DNA of 64,000 nt, taken from the NCBI GenBank assembly GCA_020796225.1, contig CM036762.1:11295633-11359632 (forward strand), read 5' to 3'. How positions within the stretch are numbered: the first letter of the stretch is position 1; the number at the start of each line of letters is the position of its first letter. The DNA is from Arion vulgaris (lineage: Eukaryota; Mollusca; Gastropoda; Stylommatophora; Arionidae). The notes beneath the pieces are model-generated. The model saw only the letters and a list, made by a program, of their open reading frames with translations, did not search any database and was not told the DNA's origin. Shown in pieces: positions 56,431 through 64,000 of the stretch. A program made the translations under genes and the position numbers.

Positions 56431-57240
56431 ATAGTATAGTAGTAATAGTAGAGCAGTAGAAATGTAATAATAGCAGAAGGGGAACAGTAGTAATCGTAGC
56501 AGTAGAAGTAACAGTAACAGCGTATTTATAATTTACAATGTAAAAGTCATAATAGTGACCGCCCATTTTGTCGTAATCATAAATACATAGATTCTTTATT
56601 TATAGTAGTTTTAGTAGTTTTAGTAGTTTTAGTCCAAGTAATAATAGTAACACCACTAGCAGCAGTAGTAGTTGTAAAAGTAGTAATAGTAGTAGTAAAA
56701 GTAGTAATAGTAGTAATAGTAGTAATAGTAGTAGTAAAAGTAGTAATAGTAGTAATATTAGTAGTAAAGTAGTAATAGTAGTAGTAGTAATAGTAGTAGT
56801 AAGTAGTAATGTAGAGTAAAGTAGTAATAGTAGTAGTAGTAATAGTAGTAGTAGTAATAGTAGTATATAGTAGTAATAGTAGTAGTAATAGTAGTAGTAA
56901 TAGTAGTAGTAAAAGTAGTAGTAGTAATAGTAGTAGTAATAGTAGTAATAGTAGTAGTAAAAGTAGTAATAGTAGTAGTAGTAATAGTAGTAATAGTAGT
57001 AGTAAAGTAGTAATAGTAGTAGTAGAAAGTAGTAATAGTAGAATAGTAGAGTAAGAGTAATAGTAGTAGTAGTAATAGTAGTAGTAATAGTAGTAATAGA
57101 ATAGTAAAGTAGTAATAGTAGTAGTAATAGAGTATAGTAGTAGTAGTAATAGTAGTAGTAATATAGTGTAATAGTAGATAGAAGTAGTAAAAGTAGTAAT
57201 AGTAGTAGTAGTAATAGTAGTAGTAGTTGTAGTAGTAATA
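56045..57240. repeat. (TAG/TAA)n trinucleotide arrays
   Basis: There are three blocks: about 56045-56260, 56385-56450 and 56590-57240. The last block starts about 40 bp downstream of the lectin exon 3 donor, on the transcribed minus strand as CTA/TTA repeats. Long Tyr-, Leu- and Thr-only open frames here are artefacts. Confidence 0.93.
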
Positions 57241-57280
57241 TCATTGCATAATAACATTAGAAAAATGAATAATGTCTTAC

Positions 57281-57371
57281 ACAATTTGTCTTTAACGAGG
57301 TTTTTAACGAAATTATTCTCATCTTGAGATTCTATCTCAGCAAGTTTGCCGCCGTATATTCTGCACATGTC
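57281..57371 (-). CDS. C-type lectin gene, exon 3
   Basis: Acceptor TACATACAG|GACATG at 57372/57371 and donor TTGT|GTAAGA at 57281/57280. Thirty codons read DMCRIYGGKLAEIESQDENN then FVKNLVKDKL, plus one base. C.xxGGxLAxIxSxxEnxF is the canonical helix 1/strand block of C-type lectin domains. It enters in phase 0, fitting exon 2 (...SWADAQ|DMCRIYGG), and leaves in phase 1, giving a serine codon with exon 4. Confidence 0.92.
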
Positions 57372-57409
57372 CTGTATGTATTACAAAAATTATATATATC
57401 AGTGGTCAA

Positions 57410-57550
57410 AGGTATTCTTTCTATTAATACAGTCAGTGTATTCTTTCTTTTAGTACAGTCAATGTATTCTTTCTATTAGTACATTCAGTGTATTCTTTCT
57501 ATTAGTACAGTCAGTGTATTCTTTCTATTAGTACGGTCAGAATATTTTTT
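57410..57550. repeat. 26-bp minisatellite, five units
   Basis: The unit is TGTATTCTTTCTATTAGTAC plus AGTCAG, with one-base variants. It is in the intron just upstream of lectin exon 3. Confidence 0.88.
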
Positions 57551-57559
57551 TTCCATTAC

Positions 57560-57990
57560 TTCTTCTTTCTTCTTCTTTTGTCGTCACACTGCTACCGGGT
57601 TGTTGCCCAGTGTCGTGGTTTTTATTTTGTCTTGGCTGTTCTGGTGACTTGTGTGATTATTTTTGCTCTTTCACAGGATTCTGCTACGCCATCTAACCAT
57701 CTTTTCCGTGGTCTTCCTCTTGCCTTCTTCCCGATGTTCTGTTGTAGAAAACTATGTATACAGTGGTGTTTGATACACTTCTTATTAGTGACCAAACCAC
57801 TTCATTCTTTGTTTCTCAATGTAATCCAAGCAAGCTGCCAACTTTTTCTTATGCTGTTGGTGACTCTGTCTTTTCTGGTAGTTGTTGGTAACTTTTCAGA
57901 AGGCATCGTATTTCATGTAGTTTTGTGACTGCGCTTTGCTCATTTTCCATGTTTGGGTCTGGTAACACAAGTACAGTTAGAATATTCTTT
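57560..57990 (-). mobile_element. LINE family F, reverse 3' fragment
   Basis: On plus it starts TTTTGTCGTCACACTGCTAC and CGGGTTGTTGCCCAGTGTCG, the shared family F 3' end. It continues through the complement of the MVRW(H/R)SRILSKS and thumb segments. Confidence 0.72.
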
Positions 57991-58364
57991 GTTCCGAGTA
58001 TTCCCACAGACGCCATCTGAATAAGAGTGTTCACAATTCACGTCAAAGCATTACACTCTGAGAGCCTTAGATTCTTCTATGTTTGCATATAAAGCTTAAA
58101 AACATATAATTTGCTGTAAATATAGGAACAAATAATGTTAACAAACTCATACTTTATAACACACTTACAGTACCAAAAAAACCAACAACTTGCCCGGCTG
58201 TCAAAAAAGGCAGAAATTTACCTTCAGTAGATTGGGAATCTAACTGTGACAACGCAGGCAATAAGAGAACGGCTGTTTTGACTAAGGAAAGCAGTGTCAA
58301 AGAAAAAATATACGAACCACTGTTTTTTTTCGAGCGGTAAAAGTTCTGACGACTAGAAAATCTG

Positions 58365-58690
58365 TAGTAGACTGGAAGATATGTACTGGATATACTCATC
58401 AAAGTCCTCAGCAGAACAGACCAGGTTCATATATTTCGACTACCCACTGGACACTGAAGATACAACAGACACTTACATAGACTATGAATAAGTCAAACAG
58501 CTGTCTGTCAGTGTGAACAGGAGGGACAGACACCCAAACATGTCCTGCAAGACTGTCCTCTCCTATGTAGACTGCGAAGCAACATGTTGCTGAACCCAGC
58601 CTACATGAAAACTAAGCTTTGGTGAAGCCTAACAAACCTGACGCTGACTACCCAGTTTGTAGTTCACATTGAATTAAGAGCATGACCAGA
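58365..58690 (+). mobile_element. LINE family E-like C-terminal fragment
   Basis: With breaks it reads LPTGH.RYNRHLHRL, then CQCEQEGQTPKHVLQDCPLL, and a tail TLTTQFVVHIELRA. The C..C...H.C arrangement matches family E. Confidence 0.65.
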
Positions 58691-58747
58691 GATATCTAAA
58701 TGAGAATACTTCGTACATACTTTAAACAAACAAACAGACAAACAAAC

Positions 58748-58839
58748 CTGAGCATCTGCCCAAGAGACAGTTGATTCTCCATAGCTGTAGCAGGAACCGT
58801 TTTGAAGATGCCAACCCACATTGCATTGTCTAAGATCAG
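58748..58839 (-). CDS. C-type lectin gene, exon 2
   Basis: Acceptor TTTTATTTACAG|CTGAT at 58840/58839 and donor GCTCAG|GTTTGT at 58748/58747. Two bases complete an alanine codon from exon 1, then 30 codons read DLRQCNVGWHLQNGSCYSYG and ESTVSWADAQ. The C..GW....GSCY.....SWADAQ block is the N-terminal cysteine pair and WIEAQ-like motif of C-type lectin domains. NGS is a possible glycosylation site. Phase 0 at the end fits exon 3. Confidence 0.93.
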
Positions 58840-58939
58840 CTGTAAATAAAAATAAAGATCCTGTTTGTCACCATGTGATATATTGAACAATACGCTATTA
58901 GACAGTATTTTTGCTTTAATCATCGGAAAACGTTAGATG

Positions 58940-59600
58940 ATGTGAATTGTAGAACGCCTAATACATTTTATTCCCAGTTTTTCTCGGGTACCCCATTAAG
59001 ACTGTTGACATGAGAGCTGTTTGTGGTCCGAAAAATTACACTAAACATCAGCAGAACATATAATGTAGTAACAAGAGTGCAGGAAAAAATAATTCATAAG
59101 AGAAGAAACCTGAAACTAATAATCTTTGTTTGTGAAAATCACTGTTCCAATCTGACTTGATTTTCAATGTTGTGTAGTCGACGCTGTTTGAAAGACACGA
59201 AACAGTGAAGCTATATTTGTTAGAACTAGTTGGTTGTGGTTTGAAAACGATAGTCTACAGTTCTAGGTGATATGAACCCGGAGAGATAAGGTTTGTGGTT
59301 CAAATTCTGGGTTTGCTAATTGCTTTTTTTCCGGAGGCAATAACTACTTCTTTACTTTATATTTGGTAAAATAAAAACTGATAGTGGTATAACTTCTTGC
59401 AGTAAAATTTTCAAGTGATGGAAGTAGTAACAGTGGTGAAAGTACCTGCAGACTGTTACTCCCGGATAGAACTTTACAGTAACCAACAGACAGAGGAGTC
59501 AGGGATCTATCCAGTGGACCAGCTATATGGTTTCTCGTGACTCAACGAATTCTACTACAAATAGTAGTAATTATAGCACTACTATTAGTAATAGTTAAAG
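58940..59600. other. Lectin intron sequence, nothing recognised
   Basis: Part of intron 1 of the lectin gene. Mixed unique sequence; no element or exon is clear to me. Confidence 0.4.
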
Positions 59601-59945
59601 CATTGGTTATTGATTTCTGAGCTGACGTCACAGCCCTCCGGACAGACCCATAGGTGCTCAGTTTCTTCCAACAGAGGCCAATGGGTATCTGTAAGGATGG
59701 TTCCTTTGACTCGCTGGATAAACACATTTCTCTATCTGCCTCTTAAACTTCTAGCTCTACTTGAACAACTTGTAATTCCCTACTCCTTAAATTGTTGGAT
59801 TGATTCAACGTCAATTTTAGTGTCTTCATCCAACAGTAGGTCGCCAAGAGACCGAAGAACATCCCCTATATCCATCCTAAACTCCCCAACAATCGATGCT
59901 TACGATGCAAGCCACGAACACATGCATGCCAATGACAGTAAATCT
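59600..59945 (-). mobile_element. LINE family B, short reverse 3' copy
   Basis: The plus strand parallels 28600-28900: CATAGGTGCTCAGTTTCTTC and CAACGTCAATTTTAGTGTCTTC. It begins with the remnant tail ATTGGTTATTGATT. More diverged than the 28.6-kb copy. Confidence 0.7.
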
Positions 59946-59949
59946 ACGT

Positions 59950-61640
59950 GATTCTCTTGAGTTATATCATTACTAATAGCAGTAGCTATATCATTACTAA
60001 TAGCAGTATTCTATTGGACAGCTTTGAGAATAAATGTCTACGAAAATTATTAAAGTAAAATGGAGTGATTTCGTTTCTAACAACACAGTGAGAGATAGAA
60101 CACACCAACAACCAGTATCAAATATTATAAGGAAACGAAGGTGGAAATATTTAGGTCATGTGCTTAGATCAGACGAAAAGAGACTAAATCGACAAGTCCT
60201 TATGTGGTCACCAGTTGGGAAAAGAAAACGTGGAAGACCAAAGACCACTCTTCGAAGAACCATCCAACAAGAAAGTAAACTATTGGGATGTAAAACCATA
60301 CAAGATCTGCAACTGCTAGCAAAGAACCGTATCACATGGAGATCTAAAACCTCTGCCTATGTGCCGCCTTTGGCACGAAAGGAACAAACTAACTAATAGT
60401 AGTAGTTATATCATTACTAATAGCAGTAGTTATATCATTACTAATAGTAGTAGTTATATCATTACTAATAGTAGTAGCTATATCATTACTAATAGTAGTA
60501 GTTATATCATTACTAATAGTAGTAGTTATGTCATTACTAATAGTAGTAGTTATGTCATTACTAATAGTAGTAGCTATATCATTACTAATAGTAGTAGTTA
60601 TATCATTACTAATAGTAGTAGCTATATCATTACTAATAGTAGTAGTTATATCATTACTAATAGTAGTAGATATGTCATTACTAATAGTAGTAGCTATATC
60701 ATTACTAATAGTAGTAGCTATATCATTACTAATAGCAGTAGTTATATCATTACTAATAGTAGTAGTTATATCATGACTAATTGTAGTAGTTATATCATTA
60801 CTAATAGTAGTAGTTATATCATTACTAATAGTAGTAGCTATATCATTACTAATTGTAGTAGTTATATCATTACTAATTGTAGTAGCTATATCATTACTAA
60901 TAGTAGTAGCTATATCATTACTAATTGTAGTAGTTATATCATTACTAATAGTAGTAGCTATATCATTACTAATAGCAGTAGTTATATCATTACTAATAGT
61001 ATTAGTTATATCATTACTAATTGTAGTAGATATATCATTACTAATAGTAGTAGTTATATCATTACTAATAGTAGTAGCTATATCATTACTAATTGTAGTA
61101 GTTATATCATTACTAATAGTAGTAGCTATATCATTACTAATAGTAGTAGCTATATCATTACTAATTGTAGTAGTTATATCATTACTAATAGTAGTAGCTA
61201 TGTCATTACTAATAGTAGTAGTTATATCATTACTAATAGTAGTAGTTATATCATTACTAATTGTAGTAGTTATGTCATTACTAATAGTAGTAGTTATATC
61301 ATTACTAATAGTAGTAGTTATGTCATTACTAATAGTAGTAGCTATATCATTACTAATAGTAGTAGTTATATCATTACTAATAGTAGTAGTTATATCATTA
61401 CTAATAGTAGTAGTTATATCATTACTAATAGTAGTAGCTATATCATTACTAATAGTAGTAGTTATATCATTACTAATAGTAGTAGTTATATCATTACTAA
61501 TAGTAGTAGTTATAGCATTACTAATAGTAGTAGTTATATCATTACTAATGAGTAGTTATATCATTACTAATAGCAGTAGCTATATCATTACTAATAGTAG
61601 TAGTTATAGCATTACTAATTGTAGTAGTTATAGCATTACT
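59950..61640. repeat. 21-bp minisatellite, about 60 units, split by a LINE
   Basis: The unit is TAGTAGTTATATCATTACTA plus A, with TAGCAG, TTGTAG and GCTATATC variants. Two or three units lie at 59955-60006, before the LINE, and the main array runs 60396-61640. As 21 is seven codons, a 398-residue TNSSSYI repeat frame stays open; it is not evidence of a protein. Confidence 0.95.
60002..60396 (+). mobile_element. LINE family H, 5'-truncated insertion in the 21-bp array
   Basis: It begins ILLDSFENKCLRKLLK, has one frame change near 60050, then an open frame RKRRWKYLGHVLRSDEKRLN, RKRGRPKTTLRRTIQQESKL and WRSKTSAYVPPLARKEQTN. It ends in (CTAA)n. Array units occur on both sides, so insertion was into an existing array. 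Confidence 0.85.
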
Positions 61641-61642
61641 AG

Positions 61643-61905
61643 AGAGCCGCGGTAGCGTAGTTGTTAGTGAACTCGTTTCTCAAGGCTGGTGGTCCAGGTT
61701 CAACTCCCGCAGTGGGCGTGGAATTTTTTCCCGACCGCGATGGCTCTCAGGTCGACCCAGCCTCAATTGGGTACCAGACATGCTCTGGGAAGTAAAGGCG
61801 GCGGCGTGATGCTGACCACATCACCCATCGTGTGCCGACGGTCAATGAAAAATACAGGCCTAACACTGTATTGACCTATATACCAAAAGGTATGAAAGGG
61901 TATGA
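61643..61905 (+). mobile_element. SINE family S3, near full length
   Basis: It runs GAGAGCCGCGGTAGCGTAGT, GGTTCAACTCCCGCAG (B-box-like), CCCGACCGCGATGGCTCTCA and ACCAGACATGCTCTGGGAAG, ending at a (CTA)n run at 61905-61940. Confidence 0.78.
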
Positions 61906-61984
61906 AACTACTACTACTACTACTACTTCTTCTACTACTACACACACACAAATACACATACACACATATATATACATTAACAGT

Positions 61985-62168
61985 TTCCGGCAGTAATAGC
62001 TCTCAGGTCGACCCAGCCTCAATTTGTTACCAGAAAAGATTTGAAAAGTAGAGTCGGTAGGCGTGTTGTTTACTACATAATCCAACATGTCCCGATGGTC
62101 AATGAAAAATACGGGCGTAATACTATATCCCCAATACGCCTCATGGTATGAAAAATGGTTCCTTTCTA
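61985..62168 (+). mobile_element. SINE family S3, 5'-truncated copy
   Basis: TAGCTCTCAGGTCGACCCAG and CAATGAAAAATACGGGCGTA match the 3' half of the neighbouring copy, giving two S3 in tandem orientation. Confidence 0.7.
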
Positions 62169-62189
62169 CATACATATATTTATTTATAT

Positions 62190-62445
62190 TTATGAAAACG
62201 ACAATCGTGGAATATCCTTCTTACAGGACGTCACCTTCATCCACAGTAAACAAGTTGATTTTCTGGGCAACACTTATACGTTCAGTAGTTTACCATTGCT
62301 TTCTGAACGGTGAAGTATTATTTTTACTGTTCGTAAAAATTTTCGGGAAAAATTAGCTTCAAACTGCCAGTCGCGGATTTTGAACAAGGTACTTTTTGGT
62401 TGTGCTCGATCTCATTGCCGCTAGGTCACAGACGCTCATATATAA
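62190..62445 (-). mobile_element. SINE family S1, reverse copy
   Basis: The complement of the whole S1 plan is visible: AGAATATCC..TACAGGACGT tail, CCATTGCTTTCTGAACGG body, and the tRNA-like head at 62390-62440. Confidence 0.75.
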
Positions 62446-62597
62446 ATAAAAATAAAATGGCACAGACAGCAAAACAACGTACCTATACCTAAATGTTATG
62501 TCCATAGTACATTTTACAATGTTAGATTGTATTTTCTAGAAGTAATACCAGCTAGAGAGAACAAACATTTGGAATCTTATTAGATTGTTGTCCTCAC

Positions 62598-62658
62598 CTG
62601 AACAGGTAGAAATAACCAAGCACATAATAATCTTAATGAAGTAAGACATTGGCAACAT
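62598..62658 (-). CDS. C-type lectin gene, exon 1: signal peptide
   Basis: ATG at 62658 opens 20 codons, MLPMSYFIKIIMCLVISTCS, then one base and the donor TTCAG|GTGAGG at 62598/62597. The peptide is a clear secretory signal with cleavage expected near the exon junction (S/A-D). Phase 1 matches exon 2, forming an alanine codon. A second in-frame ATG is codon 4. Distance to exon 2 is 3.8 kb, filled with repeats. Assembled, the product is a secreted single-domain lectin of roughly 155-165 residues once the missing last exon is allowed for. Confidence 0.8.
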
Positions 62659-62659
62659 T

Positions 62660-63024
62660 TTGAACCAAACGTTGTTAAATATCCTCTCGTTTAACCAACT
62701 AATTAACGACAGCAAGTTTCAAGTATTATAGGAAGGTATCTGTTATTCCAGTACAAATCAATTAACTAATGTAATTTTGGTCTCGTTTATCCGTCTCTAC
62801 AGAAAAACCTGACCAATATAAGTTCTTCAATGTAATGAGCAATATGAAGGTTTAAATATGCGTAGTTTATCTCCAAACTGGCACCACATGTTATTCGGTG
62901 AATAGAATTTAATAAAACTTATCTTTGTTTTTGTTTGGGACTGCTGTTTGTGTTGGGACAAGAATCTCTTTATCAAAGTTGTTTTGTAGGACAGGAGAAC
63001 GTCAAAATTGACAAAACACTTTTT
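62660..63024. other. Upstream region of lectin gene
   Basis: It should contain the lectin 5' UTR and promoter if exon 1 is the first exon. I see no convincing TATA element and no TE match. Confidence 0.35.
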
Positions 63025-63275
63025 TTTGTGATTGAAAATCGTGACATATCCTTTACAGGACGTCGTCACTGACTCCAGTAACAGAGTCGTTGATTTACTA
63101 GGCACCGCTTATACGTTCAATAGCTTGCCATTGTTTTGTGAACGGTGAGTTATATCTTTACCTTTCGTAACAATCAACAAGAACAAATTTGCTTCCAAAC
63201 TTCCGTAGGGAGTTTGAACCAGGTACTCGTGGGTTGTGATCAGGCTCTCTACCGCTAAGCTACGTGTAGCAGGGA
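63025..63275 (-). mobile_element. SINE family S1, reverse copy
   Basis: The complement of S1 is clear: GTGACATATCCTTTACAGGA at the tail, GAACGGTGAGTT in the body, and GTTTGAACCAGGTACTCGTG plus CTCTCTACCGCTAAGCTACG in the tRNA-like head. Confidence 0.78.
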
Positions 63276-63279
63276 ATAT

Positions 63280-64000
63280 GATACCAGATTTTTCCCTTGC
63301 TTTATTCTTAGTCCCAAGCTTCAACTAAGAACGTATTTTCAATTAAACAAAGGGGTAACCATATACCTGGGCTGTGGACGTAGGATAACAGAGACCAGAT
63401 ATATTAGCAAGGTGGGTTTTTCCTTAACTAGGTTTGAACTTATGCCCTGCCTTTCTTTCTCATGCAGCCAAGTTGAGGTTAATTGTATTCTTTTTTTTAA
63501 CGTCTGGGTGAGTGTCCGGTCAAAAATATAAATTAGCTGGGTTTTTCCAAACCAACAAACAGATTTGACCGTGAGAATTATACTAACAGGACAATGACTG
63601 ATTTGGAAACAAAGAAAATTGCCAGTGGTTAAATAGAATGCTTATTGTAGATTCGACACAACTTCACAGAACTTCAGACAACTATAGACACAACTTCACA
63701 CACCCTTGGGAGACATACTTCACAGAGCCAGAGGAACAGAGAGGTACCCACAGAAACAGTTTGAGGAGAGGATAGTGAGGCCAGAACAGGATAACAGACA
63801 GTTAGAGAGGAGGCCAGTAACCACACAGAGGTAGAGTCTGACTGAGAGCCAGTAGCCATTAAATTAGAAGTCACCACAAGATACTGTCTGGTCATACAGA
63901 AGACGGATAGAGAGCAGTCAAGAGAACTCTGGCATAGACAGAAGCAGAGAACTCTGGCACAGACACTAGCGCAGAATAAGAAAACCAGTAGAGAACTCCA
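63280..64000. other. No gene recognised; purine-rich end
   Basis: From about 63650 the plus strand is rich in AGAGG/ACAGA motifs, with GAGAACTCTGGCA(C/T)AGACA repeated at 63924 and 63947. It could be the edge of a larger element; it cannot be identified from this piece. Confidence 0.35.

Noticed and set aside
56577..57368. Long Tyr/Leu/Thr-rich frames on the minus strand
   Set aside because: Products of TAG/TAA trinucleotide arrays. Only the first 30 codons of one of them, the lectin exon 57281-57371, are real.
58160..58402. Minus-strand frame with a hydrophobic stretch and a GTAAGT at its end, between lectin exons 2 and 3
   Set aside because: Exons 2 and 3 already join in phase into a continuous lectin domain, and this frame shows no lectin motif.
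60359..61555. A 398-residue frame of TNSSSYI repeats
   Set aside because: It is the end of a LINE fragment running into a 21-bp array (seven codons per unit). Openness is expected.

Overview
The window is nuclear DNA of a metazoan with an intron-rich, AT-rich genome. It has GT-AG introns several kb long, tRNA-derived SINEs, many 5'-truncated non-LTR retrotransposons (LINEs), TIR DNA transposons, MITEs and about 20 tandem arrays. The repeat style, and the ENPP-like and QPD-type C-type lectin genes, suggest an invertebrate, probably a lophotrochozoan such as a mollusc or annelid. That placement is impression, not proof. I see no bacterial, viral, CRISPR or operon-like content.

Three host genes are supported. 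(1) The first coding exon of an ectonucleotide pyrophosphatase/phosphodiesterase (ENPP4/5-like) lies on the minus strand at 2159-1274; the rest of the gene runs off the left edge. (2) A large plus-strand gene of unknown function starts near 11.0 kb. Six later exons fit together in reading phase: 11.6, 14.46, 18.47, 24.04-28.51 (a 4.5-kb exon), 33.92 and 38.69 kb. Three candidate 3' exons follow at 43.9, 45.5 and 46.4 kb. Its product is long, hydrophilic and probably disordered, and carries a 19-residue tandem repeat, an 11-residue repeat and SP/TP-rich repeats. (3) A small secreted C-type lectin lies on the minus strand. It was assembled here from four short exons (62.66, 58.84, 57.37 and 53.49 kb) whose phases agree and whose product runs from signal peptide to a QPD sugar-binding motif. 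The last exon was not found.

The rest is mobile and repetitive DNA. DNA elements include one full-length IS630/Tc1/mariner-type transposon with 106-107-bp TIRs and a broken transposase (14736-16922), two TTAA-flanked MITEs, two hAT-type MITEs with exact 8-bp target duplications, and one degraded hAT-like element. At least eight LINE families are present as 3' fragments; I label them A to I by shared sequence and 3' tail. Five SINE-like families are labelled S1 to S5. Nested insertions with readable target duplications occur at 22.6-23.1, 35.9-37.2 and 47.6-47.9 kb.

Tandem arrays lie in the introns of both multi-exon genes. Several show ragged single-base losses that look like consensus errors, which matters for the apparent frameshift near 26.83 kb in the giant exon. 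I found no self-contained new molecular system. The most novel-looking items are the repeat-bearing giant-exon gene, the split lectin, and a MITE whose internal palindrome has been amplified into a satellite.
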